64,000 nucleotides of DNA, from the NCBI RefSeq assembly GCF_008830185.1, contig NZ_WAGX01000005.1, forward strand, positions 930,001-994,000, read 5' to 3'. The notes beneath the pieces are model-generated. The model was not told the DNA's origin. It made no database searches and saw nothing but the letters and a program-made list of their open reading frames with translations. Below, in pieces: positions 54,567 to 63,299 of this stretch. Source of the stretch: Candidatus Galacturonatibacter soehngenii (GTDB lineage Bacteria > Bacillota > Clostridia > Lachnospirales > Lachnospiraceae). The stretch's first letter is position 1. Every line of letters starts with the position of its first letter. A program made the translations under genes and the position numbers.

Positions 54567-55658
54567 CTAGAATCTATTAATTGCATTAATAACAAAAGTC
54601 TGTTCTTCTTCTGTCATTCCATTATACATAGGAATTGACAAAACGGTATCGGCGTAATTTTCTGCAATCGGAAAATCACCTTTCTTAAAACCAAGGTAAG
54701 CATAGGCTTCTGATAAATGAGGAGGGATTGGGTAATGAATGATTGTCCCAATTTCAAGTTCATTTAAATATTCAATCATAGCATCTCTTTCTTCACATTT
54801 AATTACATATTGATGATAAATAGAAGTCGCATTCTCTCTTACCGTTGGAAGCTTTATTTTAGAATTATTAAGCTCCTCATCATATCGTTTTGCAATTGCA
54901 ATCTTCTCCTGCGTTAACTCCTCCATATGTGACAGACGAACGCGAAGTAAACCAGCTTGTAACTCATCCAGTCTTGAATTTGTTCCAACAACTTTATTAT
55001 AATAACGCTTTTCACTTCCATAGTTTCGATATACTCTAAAGTCTTGTGCAATTTTCTCATCATTAGTAACAATGGCACCCGCATCACCAAAGGCACCTAA
55101 ATTCTTAGATGGATAAAAGGAAAAACACCCAATATCTCCAAATGTACCTGTTATTTGTCCATTGAATTTAGATCCGTGTGATTGTGCACAGTCTTCTACT
55201 AATCTCAAATTATATTTTTTTGCCAACGCAACAACATCATCCATTTTACAGGATTGACCATATAAATGTACCACTAAAATCGCCTTGGTCTTATCCGTAA
55301 TCTTTTCTTCTATTTTAGATGTGTCAATATTATAATACTCATCTGGCTCTACAAATACAGGGGTTGCACCGTTCATAGAAATCCCCATAACGCTTGCGAT
55401 GTAAGTATTTGATTGAACAATAACCTCATCACCCTTACCAATACCAAGAATACGAAAAGCCATCCATAGTGCATCAAGCCCATTTGCTAGTCCTACGCAA
55501 TGTTTTGTTCCTATATATTCTGCAAATTCTTCTTCAAATTTTGATACTTCATTCCCTAGCACATACCAGCCTGAGCGAAGAATCTCCAATGCTTTATCCT
55601 CGAATTCCTTCTGATATAAATAAAAGCCTCTATCAAGGCGATTTGGCATTATTTTCAT
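54567..55658 (-). CDS. DegT/DnrJ/EryC1 aminotransferase (FdtB/QdtB-like)
   Basis: 363 residues, PLP-dependent, transferring an amino group to the 3-keto sugar made by the ketoisomerase next to it to give dTDP-3-amino-3,6-dideoxyhexose. Seen: VLGNEVSKFEEEFAEYIGTKHCVGLANGLDALWMA near 30-65, EVIVQSNTYIASVMGI near 80, VEDCAQSHGSKFNGQITGTFGDIGCFSFYPSKNLGAFGDAGAIVTND near 155-200 with the PLP lysine in SKN, and GTNSRLDELQAGLLRVRLSHM near 230. Full length for FdtB relatives. First gene of a five-gene operon (promoter 55717-55745). Confidence 0.92.
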   Translation of the reverse strand: MKIMPNRLDRGFYLYQKEFEDKALEILRSGWYVLGNEVSKFEEEFAEYIGTKHCVGLANGLDALWMAFRILGIGKGDEVIVQSNTYIASVMGISMNGATPVFVEPDEYYNIDTSKIEEKITDKTKAILVVHLYGQSCKMDDVVALAKKYNLRLVEDCAQSHGSKFNGQITGTFGDIGCFSFYPSKNLGAFGDAGAIVTNDEKIAQDFRVYRNYGSEKRYYNKVVGTNSRLDELQAGLLRVRLSHMEELTQEKIAIAKRYDEELNNSKIKLPTVRENATSIYHQYVIKCEERDAMIEYLNELEIGTIIHYPIPPHLSEAYAYLGFKKGDFPIAENYADTVLSIPMYNGMTEEEQTFVINAINRF

Positions 55659-55716
55659 CTTATTAACCTCTTTTCAATCCAATATAAGCACACCTATCAC
55701 ATAATAAATCTTTCTT

Positions 55717-55745
55717 ATTCTAACATGCCCCATGTGATTCGTCAA
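55717..55745 (-). promoter_or_regulatory. Sigma-A promoter for the aminosugar operon
   Basis: On the minus strand: -35 TTGACG (55745-55740), spacer 17, -10 TAGAAT (55722-55717) with TGT before it. Drives the FdtB-FdtA-GtrB-GtrA-acyltransferase run. Confidence 0.6.
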
Positions 55746-55796
55746 TGTCCGAAACCTTGCATTTCGTCTTATTCCGTTCGACAATTTAAGCTTTTC

Positions 55797-56792
55797 TTAA
55801 GAATTATTTCTTCCAAACATAAGAAGGTTTGTAACCTTATTTTGCTTTATCATATAAATAAGTAACGCACTTGTAATACTCATAATAATAAAAGTAGCGA
55901 AAACAAATAAAAAACCTCGCAAAGAATAGAGCCCAAAGTTTAAATCTCCAGAGTTTAATTTGGTTGCAAAGTGAAAATGTACCGTATAAATCTCTAAAGT
56001 ATATTTTCCAATCCATGCCAATTTTGACTTTATTAAGTTTTCCTTACTTTTTGAAAAAGCATAAAAAACAACATAACTTCCGAGTAAACCTTTTATAATA
56101 GACATAGAAAGTATTACTAACGGGCTGGTAAAATTATTTTGTCGAAGGCATAATACAAAAAACAAAATCAAACAAGCAAAAAAGGCAATTGTTTGGATTT
56201 CTCTTTTAAAAATAGATTGAATCTCTTCTTTGTAAACACTTAAAAAATACCCAAATAAAAACGGAGGAATATACTTTATGGTTAAAACAGGACTTAAGAA
56301 TGGGTTCCCCATAATATATTGAACCACAAATACACTGCTAAGTAGTAAAAAGACAACGCAAAATCCTAGAAAACCAGTCAGCTTTGATTTTTGATAACCC
56401 TTTTTATTTAACAGCTGCGTGGTATAAAAAAGCACATTAATTATAAATAAAGTCATTAAAAACCATAGACCTCTGTCTAATTGAATCATTGTATTTGTAA
56501 AGCCACGAATCAAATCATCCCATTGCTTTAATAGTAGCCACGTAAAAAACGGAAAAAGATAAGTAACTGCTCGCTTTGAAATAACCTGTCGCCAATCCAT
56601 TATGTTGCTGACTGGACTTTTCATACCACTAATATAACCACTAATCATAAAAAAAGCAGGCATTTGAACTGCTTCTATCAGTGGATAAATATAAGGATCG
56701 TAAAATCGATTTAAATTTATAATATGGCCTATCATGACAAGTAAGATGACAAAGCCTTTCATTGCATCTAAAGATTGATTGCGTTTCGCCAT
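55797..56792 (-). CDS. Acyltransferase family 3 membrane protein
   Basis: 331 residues from the ATG at 56792, with AAAGGAAG about 9 bases upstream. Ten or so helices; NQSLDAMKGFVILLVMIGHIINL with the conserved His near 18, IEAVQMPAFFMISGYISGMK near 45, RGLWFLMTLFIINVLFYTTQ near 105, KLAWIGKYTLEIYTVHFHFATKL near 265. Resembles fucose-4-O-acetylase and OatA-type proteins. Probably O-acetylates a surface glycan. It is separate from the 55658 operon by its own upstream gap of 138 bases to the aminotransferase gene and has no clear terminator. Confidence 0.82.
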   Translation of the reverse strand: MAKRNQSLDAMKGFVILLVMIGHIINLNRFYDPYIYPLIEAVQMPAFFMISGYISGMKSPVSNIMDWRQVISKRAVTYLFPFFTWLLLKQWDDLIRGFTNTMIQLDRGLWFLMTLFIINVLFYTTQLLNKKGYQKSKLTGFLGFCVVFLLLSSVFVVQYIMGNPFLSPVLTIKYIPPFLFGYFLSVYKEEIQSIFKREIQTIAFFACLILFFVLCLRQNNFTSPLVILSMSIIKGLLGSYVVFYAFSKSKENLIKSKLAWIGKYTLEIYTVHFHFATKLNSGDLNFGLYSLRGFLFVFATFIIMSITSALLIYMIKQNKVTNLLMFGRNNS

Positions 56793-56959
56793 AAACAACG
56801 ACTTCCTTTCTTTCAACTCTTAGCTATTGTATCATATATTATAGGATGCTTCCATTCATTTTATTGCAAATCATTAGATAAACTTACCTTTATACTTAAG
56901 TCTCCCTTTCATTAGCTTTATCCCATTTATCAATAGCGATTTTACTGTTTTTATGATAC

Positions 56960-56965
56960 TATAAT
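56960..56965 (+). promoter_or_regulatory. Sigma-A -10 element for the 57026 operon
   Basis: TATAAT at 56960-56965, 61 bases before the ATG at 57026; no convincing -35 at 16-18 bases. Confidence 0.4.
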
Positions 56966-57025
56966 AAAGATTGAGATTCTCTTATCATACATGCTCATTT
57001 CAAATTATAATCAGGAGAAGATAAA

Positions 57026-58192
57026 ATGAAAAAATTATTATTAACCATATATTTGTACCTTCATAGGAATTTGATCCGTTTTGCATGGAGTTTTTTTACT
57101 CTTTTCAAATTGGAACCTACCAAAATTGTTTTTAGTAATTTTAACGGTGGCGGATATGGTGATAATCCCAAATTTATCGCACAAGAAATCATTGATGCAA
57201 AACTTCCCTATAAGCTAATTTGGGTATCTGGTGAGCCCTCTAATACGTTTCCACCTGAGATTACACCTGTTCGGCCAAATACACTGTCTTTTGTCTATCA
57301 TATGGCGACAGCAGGATTTTGGATTGATAATACACGAAAGCTATATTATTTCAAGAAGCGTCCAAATCAATACTACATTCAAACCTGGCATGGTGGTCCT
57401 GGTTTAAAAAAGGTGGAAAAGGATTGTGAGTCTGCACTAAGTGAAGAATACAAAGCGTATGCAAAGATTGATTCCAAACACATTGACTTGTTTTTATCCT
57501 GCTGCGAGTGGTGCAGTAAGTTATATCATTCCTCCTTTTGGTATCATGGGCCTTTGTTAGAAAAAGGAATCCCCAAAAATGATTTGTATTTTAAGGATCC
57601 AAAGCCAATTAAAGAAAAAGTCTTTTCCTATTATAATCTGGATTTAGATAAAAAACTAATTATGTACGCACCTACCTATCGAGACAACCGAAAAACTGAT
57701 ATGTATAACCTAGATTGTGACAAGGTCCTTGCAGCGCTAAAACAACGATTTGGTGCCTCCTTTGCTATTTTGATTCGCCTTCACCCAAATGTTTCTGATC
57801 AAGATGATAGGTTCACCTACACAGACCGTATTTTAAACGCTAGTAAATATAAAAATATGCAAGAGCTTTTAGTTGCCTGCGATATGATTATAACCGACTA
57901 CTCAGGATGTGCCTTTGACTACCCAATTTTGAAAAAACCTGGCTTTTTGTACGCAGAAGACTATGAGGAAATGAAACGAACAAAGGATTATTACTTTTCT
58001 TTGGAAGAACTTCCTTTCTCCCTTAGCCAAACCAATGAAGAATTAGTTCAAAACATACTGACGTTTGATAATGACAAATATCAAAAAGACTGCGAACGCT
58101 ATGTCAAAGAAATAAACTATTTTGATGAAGGACATGCCGCAAAAGCAGTCGTAGATGAAATCACTTGTAAAATAAAAGGGCATATACTATAA
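57026..58192 (+). CDS. CDP-glycerol glycerophosphotransferase family protein (TagB-like)
   Basis: 388 residues of the TagB/TagF family. Seen: IVFSNFNGGGYGDNPKFIAQEI near 35, GFWIDNTRKLYYFKKRP near 95, QTWHGGPGLKKVEKDCES near 120 with the conserved His, KGIPKNDLYF near 180, LIMYAPTYRDNRKTDMY near 212, AILIRLHPNVSDQ near 252 with the second His, CDMIITDYSGCAFDYPILKKPGFLYAEDYEEM near 290-320. Resembles 30246-31466. It begins a plus-strand four-gene unit with a PLP enzyme and a cytidylyltransferase, so its substrate may be the CDP product of that pair rather than CDP-glycerol. AGGAGAAG precedes the ATG. Confidence 0.85.
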   Translation: MKKLLLTIYLYLHRNLIRFAWSFFTLFKLEPTKIVFSNFNGGGYGDNPKFIAQEIIDAKLPYKLIWVSGEPSNTFPPEITPVRPNTLSFVYHMATAGFWIDNTRKLYYFKKRPNQYYIQTWHGGPGLKKVEKDCESALSEEYKAYAKIDSKHIDLFLSCCEWCSKLYHSSFWYHGPLLEKGIPKNDLYFKDPKPIKEKVFSYYNLDLDKKLIMYAPTYRDNRKTDMYNLDCDKVLAALKQRFGASFAILIRLHPNVSDQDDRFTYTDRILNASKYKNMQELLVACDMIITDYSGCAFDYPILKKPGFLYAEDYEEMKRTKDYYFSLEELPFSLSQTNEELVQNILTFDNDKYQKDCERYVKEINYFDEGHAAKAVVDEITCKIKGHIL

Positions 58193-58267
58193 TTTTTAGT
58201 AACGAAGCGGCTTCGGCATCTACTACCGAACTGTTACGGTTTTTACACAACACAAAAGGAGGTCATT

Positions 58268-59065
58268 ATGTACGAATTGGCCAAAGAAAGTAACGTCAAA
58301 GAACTATTATCGTTTTTTGAAACAGATTTAAAAAATTGTTTATACAGCTATATTGATTTAAAAAAATACGGAATTCAAAATGAAAATTTACAAATATTTA
58401 TTTATAAAAACCAAGACAAGTTAACCACAATAGCAACCAAATATTACAACGGTCTTCAACTTTTTCATGACCACCACTACACTTTTCCAATACAAAGCAC
58501 CATGTCATTAATCGAGAAGTTAAACCCAAGCATCATCTCATCTACGCTAGATGTAATTGAGGCATTAGCACCACTTTATAAAAAAGAATGGGAGGTTGAG
58601 AAAGGTTATGTCACTTCCTTATCCCAGACCCTGCAAGAAGATTTTCCTTATTCAATAGAAGAAGCCACACAACATGACTTAAATGAAATCTCTAGGCTCA
58701 TTTGTATGGATGAAGGACTCGGAGGGCATTACAGCGTACCAGAGCTAGAAGCACAACTAAGCACTCGTATGAAGGAACAATTCGGGCGAAATTATATAAT
58801 AAGACAACAGGGCACCATCGTTTGCCACGCTGCTACCTACGCAGAAATAGATAACTTAGCCGTCATAAGTGGTGTCATTACTCATCCAAAGTATCGAGGA
58901 ATGGGCTTTGCTGCTGCTGTGGTATCAAAACTTTGCAAAGACTTATTATTGGAAGGGAAACAACCACACTTATTTTATTATACAAAGGAAGCAGAGCATT
59001 TGTATCAAAAGATAGGTTTTCATTTGCCAAGTCAATGGGCAAAATTAGTAAGAAAAGCGTGTTGA
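58268..59065 (+). CDS. GNAT family N-acetyltransferase with unknown N-terminal domain
   Basis: 265 residues. The first 130 or so have no motif that I know. About 130-265 is a GNAT fold with the acetyl-CoA loop VITHPKYRGMGFAAAVVSKL near 200 and LFYYTKEAEHLYQKIGFH near 240. It sits between the TagB-like gene (75-base gap with a weak stem-loop) and the PLP gene (36-base gap), on the same strand. It may acetylate an amino group produced by the PLP enzyme, or a sugar; the sequence does not decide. Confidence 0.75.
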   Translation: MYELAKESNVKELLSFFETDLKNCLYSYIDLKKYGIQNENLQIFIYKNQDKLTTIATKYYNGLQLFHDHHYTFPIQSTMSLIEKLNPSIISSTLDVIEALAPLYKKEWEVEKGYVTSLSQTLQEDFPYSIEEATQHDLNEISRLICMDEGLGGHYSVPELEAQLSTRMKEQFGRNYIIRQQGTIVCHAATYAEIDNLAVISGVITHPKYRGMGFAAAVVSKLCKDLLLEGKQPHLFYYTKEAEHLYQKIGFHLPSQWAKLVRKAC

Positions 59066-59101
59066 AGCACTTCATGCATAAGAAAGAAAAGAGGTATAAA
59101 A

Positions 59102-60172
59102 ATGTATTATGTAAATCCAAATATAAAAGATGTGGTTCGAATATTTCCACCGCAAGATCGTTATGGATATTTAAGGTTAGATATGAATGAGAATCCAGAG
59201 GGACTCCCACAAGATTTCGTCGACTCTGTGTTAAAAGAATTTACACCTTCTTTTTTGGCCACTTATCCAGAGCCAGACATTTTCATGCAAAAATACGCAG
59301 ACTTTGTTCATGTAGCACCTGAAAATATATGTCTTACCAATGGATCAGATGCAGCCATTCGATATACGTTTGAAGTATTTGCTGCCCCTGGCAGTAGTGT
59401 TGTAACCGTAACACCTAGTTTTGAAATGTATGGTGTCAATTGTAATATGCTTGGACTTGTGCACAAACCAGTGCCATATTCAAAAGACTTTACCATTTCA
59501 GTTGCTGATATTATATCTGCCATTGATGAAACAACAGATATTGTTGCTTTATTAAATCCTAACAACCCAATCGGACCAAATTTTACAGAAGCACAGGCAA
59601 GACAAGTGATTGATCGTGCAAACGAAGTTGGTGCTATCGTTATCTTTGACGAAGCGTACCATTATTTTTGCAAAGATACATTCCTTTTGCTTATTAATGA
59701 ATATGATAACGTAATTATTTTCCGTACCTTTTCAAAGCTATTTTCTTTAGCTGCTTGCAGACTTGGAATGGTAATCAGTAATGAAACTATCATAGAATAT
59801 TTGAGAAAAGCACGCCCATCCTTTGAGGTGAATGCACTTGCCTTAAAATTTGCAGAACGTATATTAGATCATCCTGCAATTTTTGATGAGCTTTTATCTA
59901 CTTTTGAGGCTGGAAAAAAACATTTAATTGATTCTTTAGAAAAACATGGTTATGAATATTATCCACAAAGCGGTAATTTTATATTTATCAAACCGCATAT
60001 TGATGCGAACTTACTTGCCACTAATCTTATGAAGGAGAAAATTCTTGTTAAAACCTATGGCAATGATTTATTAAAAAACTACATCCGCATTAATATCGGC
60101 GCACCTAAAATTATGGAACAATTTATGCAAGCTCTCATCAAAGCAGATACAAAAGAAGCGAATCAAGAATAA
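59102..60172 (+). CDS. HisC/CobD-like fold-type I PLP enzyme
   Basis: 356 residues of the histidinol-phosphate aminotransferase/CobD group. N-terminal RLDMNENPEGLPQDFVDSV near 28, LTNGSDAAIRYTFEVFA near 78, VTPSFEMYGVNCNMLG near 100, ALLNPNNPIGPNFTEAQ near 150, IFDEAYHYFCKDT near 183 and the PLP lysine in FRTFSKLFSLAACRLGMVIS near 215, then NYIRINIGAPKIMEQF at the end. HisC itself is less likely, because no his genes are near and the next gene is a cytidylyltransferase. A relative, Cj1436 of Campylobacter capsule loci, is an L-serine-phosphate decarboxylase; a similar role is possible. Aminotransferase activity is the other option. GAGGT precedes the ATG. Confidence 0.72.
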   Translation: MYYVNPNIKDVVRIFPPQDRYGYLRLDMNENPEGLPQDFVDSVLKEFTPSFLATYPEPDIFMQKYADFVHVAPENICLTNGSDAAIRYTFEVFAAPGSSVVTVTPSFEMYGVNCNMLGLVHKPVPYSKDFTISVADIISAIDETTDIVALLNPNNPIGPNFTEAQARQVIDRANEVGAIVIFDEAYHYFCKDTFLLLINEYDNVIIFRTFSKLFSLAACRLGMVISNETIIEYLRKARPSFEVNALALKFAERILDHPAIFDELLSTFEAGKKHLIDSLEKHGYEYYPQSGNFIFIKPHIDANLLATNLMKEKILVKTYGNDLLKNYIRINIGAPKIMEQFMQALIKADTKEANQE

Positions 60173-60183
60173 GGGAGGTATCT

Positions 60184-60897
60184 ATGAAAGCATTTTTATT
60201 AGCTGCTGGAGTTGGTAGTCGAATCAGTCGTGAAGTGAGTAAACCTAAAAGTTTGCTTGATATTGGAAATGGGACTCCTCTCATTCGACATACCGTTTCC
60301 TTACTACAGCAATATGACATTGAAGTCTCTATTATTGTTGGCTACAACAAAGCTCTTTTTTATGAAGCATTAGAGGGAATGAATGTTACGTTCTATGATA
60401 ACCCTTTTTATCGTGTATCCAATAGTATAGCCTCTCTTTGGTTTGCAAAGGATGCATTGATTAGCGATGATGATTACTTATTTGCAAATGCAGATGTGTT
60501 TTTTGAAAAAGATATTTTGGAAAAACTATTACATGCAAAAGAAGATATCACAATGCTTGCCGATTATCGTAAGATTGAAGAGGGTGACTACTTTTTTCAC
60601 TGTGAAAATGGCTTGGTCACAAAGTATGGTAAAGACCTGGATGTATCAGAGCGTACCTGTGAATATGTAGGGATTGCTAAAGTAGGAAAACGCTACATCA
60701 ATCATTTTCGTGAAGTTATGATTGCAATGGTTGATCAAGAAGATTACAAAACTTGGTGGGAAACCGTTCTTTATTCTCATTGTGAAGAGTTTCCTATCCA
60801 TACGCTTGATGTAGCTCCCTACTTTTGGTCAGAAATCGATTATATTGAAGACTATGAAAGAATTGTTGCATACGTAAAAGCAAATAAATCCTATTAA
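60184..60897 (+). CDS. LicC-like nucleotidyltransferase (CDP-alcohol-phosphate type)
   Basis: 237-residue cytidylyltransferase-fold protein. KAFLLAAGVGSRISREVSKPKSLLDIG near 1-28 is the nucleotide-binding loop with SKPK; VSIIVGYNKALFYEAL near 58, NSIASLWFAKDAL near 82 and YLFANADVFFEKDIL near 100 with metal Asp, VGIAKVG near 165 and WSEIDYIEDYERIVAYV near 220. These match LicC/PntC-type phosphocholine or aminoethylphosphonate cytidylyltransferases. It starts 11 bases after the PLP gene (GGGAGG upstream) and ends the operon before the terminator at 60901. Confidence 0.8.
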   Translation: MKAFLLAAGVGSRISREVSKPKSLLDIGNGTPLIRHTVSLLQQYDIEVSIIVGYNKALFYEALEGMNVTFYDNPFYRVSNSIASLWFAKDALISDDDYLFANADVFFEKDILEKLLHAKEDITMLADYRKIEEGDYFFHCENGLVTKYGKDLDVSERTCEYVGIAKVGKRYINHFREVMIAMVDQEDYKTWWETVLYSHCEEFPIHTLDVAPYFWSEIDYIEDYERIVAYVKANKSY

Positions 60898-60900
60898 TGA

Positions 60901-60946
60901 AAAAAGTGTAATCAAACAGCTGCCATGCTATTTGGTTACACTTTTT
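60901..60946. terminator. Bidirectional Rho-independent terminator
   Basis: A 16-bp stem with one G-T pair: 60901-60916 (AAAAAGTGTAATCAAA) with 60931-60946 (TTTGGTTACACTTTTT), loop 14. A-tract and T-tract on both sides, between the converging cytidylyltransferase and GH2 genes. It marks the right edge of the glycan locus. Confidence 0.85.
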
Positions 60947-60952
60947 ATTGTA

Positions 60953-63241
60953 CTAACTCTTTTTTATTTCATTTAATTCTTTATTTATAATAGTTAAAAG
61001 CTCTTTTGGCATTCGAAACCTTGAACGCTTTGACATACTATCAATTGTCATGAGCCCTTTCATAGCTTGTATCTGTGGGTTATCTGCCACATCCTTAAAA
61101 TATTTAACAAATACCGCTTTTGCTTTTTCATTCTTAAATAATTCTTCAATTGTATCAAAGGTGGAGTAATACCCTTCCTTCAATGTAACTTCTTGTACAT
61201 TGGTTAAATCAAATTCTTGAAACCAGTTTGTAACATGAGCCTGCTCTACCTTCTTTTCTATCACATAGCTTTTATCTTCTTCTTGTACATAGTTTAAAGT
61301 CATTTGATCTGAATACACTTTGTTATCCACATCAAAAGCTTCTACACAGATTTCATTGCTATCTTGTTTTAATTGAACTCCTTTTATTATCTTCATTGGC
61401 TCTTTACTGATTACTTCTCCGACTAGCTCTTGATTTACATATAACTTAACATAGTTTAAATTGGAAAGTATTGTAATATCGTTTTCTTTTTTATGGCGAT
61501 TCACAAAGCGACTTCCAGCCAATTTAACAAACGGTTCTTTGGACCAATAGGCCTTACATAAATAAAATGAATCTTTCTTTAACTTTCTATCAATGGTGAT
61601 AAGTCCCTTTTGGTTTTTTCCTTTTACGCCACCTTCGTTTCTAATCTCACTGCCAAAGTCAAACATTGCCCAAACATAACCGCCCAGAACAAAATCCCTC
61701 TCTTCAAATGTCTTTAAGGCGTTATTATGAAACAGCAATTGATACTCCTCTGTATAATCTTTTACGCAAGGTTCATAAGAGTGATACTTTGGATTGGTAT
61801 CGACTCCATATTCTGTCACCATAACTGGTATATCTGGTTGTACTTTATGAAAATCATCTAATCGGCTTGCAAGATCCTTTATTTCTTTATAGTACCATCC
61901 ATAATACAAATTATATCCGACAAAATCCGTTAATCCGTTTAACTCACTTTCATTTGCAACTGAATGAATATTGGCTTGAGCAATATATCTAGAAGAATCT
62001 AAGTCTCTTGCCAATGTTACAAGTTCACGTACCATATTATAGATTGTTTCATTTTCTATGGCAATAGTGATTTCATTTTGTACTCCCCAGCAATAAATGG
62101 AACAATGATTCATCCCTTGTCTAATTAACTTCTCTAATTGCTCCTTTGCATTTGTATTATTGGAATCTTTTGTAACTGGTACACTAATAAATGGAATCTC
62201 TGCCCACACTAAGATTCCTTCCCTGTCACAAAGAGTATAGAAGTAATCATGATGCTGATAATGTGACAACCTAACCGAGTTTGCACCAATTTCTTTTATC
62301 AAAGCCATATCTTTCTCCATATGAGCTTTGGTTAATGCATTACCAATGCCTTCATAATCTTGATGTCGGCTAACTCCATTTAACTTGATTGGTACTCCAT
62401 TTAAAAATACTCCTCGATCGGCTGTAATTTCGATATGTCTGAATCCAATTTCAATTACTTTCTCATCATACACTTCGTTATTATAAACTAATTTAATTTC
62501 CAACTGATATAAATATGGATTTTCAATTCCTTGCCAAAGTGTAAGGTCGTTTATTATTTCGGAAAATTCAAATTCTTTTTCTTCCTTCACATCCATATCA
62601 AGAGACTTTTCCACAATTTTATTTTGCTGATGATCAAGTAATGCAATCATTACTTTTGCATGTGTTTCTTTCTTTGTCTCACATATTATATTTCCCTTTA
62701 TCTTTAATTCAAAGGTTTTGTCTTTTATGTGTTTCTGATTTACATAAATACCATCTATACTCTGATCTAGAAGGTCAAAATGTAAGAACTTCGTTTTCAT
62801 CCAATAGACATCTCGATATAAGCCTCCATAAAATGAAAAATCTGCCATCAGAGGATACACATCATCCATTACTGAATTATCCACCATGATAGTAATTTCA
62901 TTTTCTCCAGCCATAAGATATGGGTTTAAGAAAACACGATACATTGAAAAACCACACTTACAACTATAGGCTATCTTTTTATTGATATAAACAGTTGAAA
63001 CCAAGCTAGCTGCACCTATTTCAAGATAATGATATTCCTCTAATTCTTTTTCCGATATTGTTACAACCTTTTGATACAGGGCTTTTCCTTTGTACATACC
63101 TTCGCCACTTTGACCGTCAATTGCATTGTAACAATGCGGCAAGGTAACAACACTTACATTTTTTTCTTCTTTCTTGATTTCTTTATAGGACTCTTCACTT
63201 TTTGTAAAAAGCCAGTCTTTATTTAAATTAATTTTTTCCAT
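60953..63241 (-). CDS. Glycoside hydrolase family 2 enzyme (beta-galactosidase/glucuronidase type)
   Basis: 762 residues, no signal peptide, so cytoplasmic. N-terminal sugar-binding jelly roll (NKDWLFTKSEESYKE, TLPHCYNAIDGQSGEGMYKG near 33), an immunoglobulin-like middle domain, and the TIM barrel from about 275 with FLNGVPIKLNGVSRHQDYEGIGNAL. The acid/base Glu is in IYCWGVQNEITIAIEN near 395 and the nucleophile Glu in PVMVTEYGVDTNPKY near 475, with GGYVWAMFDFGSEIRNEGG near 535 as a GH2 hallmark. Downstream of a PTS EIIC gene, it may hydrolyse the imported beta-glycoside. AGGAGG precedes the ATG. Confidence 0.9.
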   Translation of the reverse strand: MEKINLNKDWLFTKSEESYKEIKKEEKNVSVVTLPHCYNAIDGQSGEGMYKGKALYQKVVTISEKELEEYHYLEIGAASLVSTVYINKKIAYSCKCGFSMYRVFLNPYLMAGENEITIMVDNSVMDDVYPLMADFSFYGGLYRDVYWMKTKFLHFDLLDQSIDGIYVNQKHIKDKTFELKIKGNIICETKKETHAKVMIALLDHQQNKIVEKSLDMDVKEEKEFEFSEIINDLTLWQGIENPYLYQLEIKLVYNNEVYDEKVIEIGFRHIEITADRGVFLNGVPIKLNGVSRHQDYEGIGNALTKAHMEKDMALIKEIGANSVRLSHYQHHDYFYTLCDREGILVWAEIPFISVPVTKDSNNTNAKEQLEKLIRQGMNHCSIYCWGVQNEITIAIENETIYNMVRELVTLARDLDSSRYIAQANIHSVANESELNGLTDFVGYNLYYGWYYKEIKDLASRLDDFHKVQPDIPVMVTEYGVDTNPKYHSYEPCVKDYTEEYQLLFHNNALKTFEERDFVLGGYVWAMFDFGSEIRNEGGVKGKNQKGLITIDRKLKKDSFYLCKAYWSKEPFVKLAGSRFVNRHKKENDITILSNLNYVKLYVNQELVGEVISKEPMKIIKGVQLKQDSNEICVEAFDVDNKVYSDQMTLNYVQEEDKSYVIEKKVEQAHVTNWFQEFDLTNVQEVTLKEGYYSTFDTIEELFKNEKAKAVFVKYFKDVADNPQIQAMKGLMTIDSMSKRSRFRMPKELLTIINKELNEIKKS

Positions 63242-63260
63242 GTATCCTCCTATGAAAATA

Positions 63261-63284
63261 CCACCCGAATATAATAACGGGTGG
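63261..63284 (-). terminator. Intergenic hairpin between PTS and GH2 genes
   Basis: CCACCCG (63261-63267) with CGGGTGG (63278-63284), loop 10, GC-rich. On the minus strand it lies between the PTS stop (63300) and the GH2 start (63241), followed by TATTTTC. It may be a partial terminator or a processing site. Confidence 0.55.
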
Positions 63285-63299
63285 CACTTATCTATTATA

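Noticed and set aside
58201-58260. Stem-loop between the TagB-like and GNAT genes (TTCGG with CCGAA inside GTAAC with GTTAC)
   Set aside because: Arms are short (5 bp each) with a big interior loop, followed by only a short T run; too weak to call a terminator.
59102-60172. True histidinol-phosphate aminotransferase (HisC)
   Set aside because: The sequence is HisC-like, but no histidine genes are adjacent and the operon partner is a cytidylyltransferase, so I named only the broader group.
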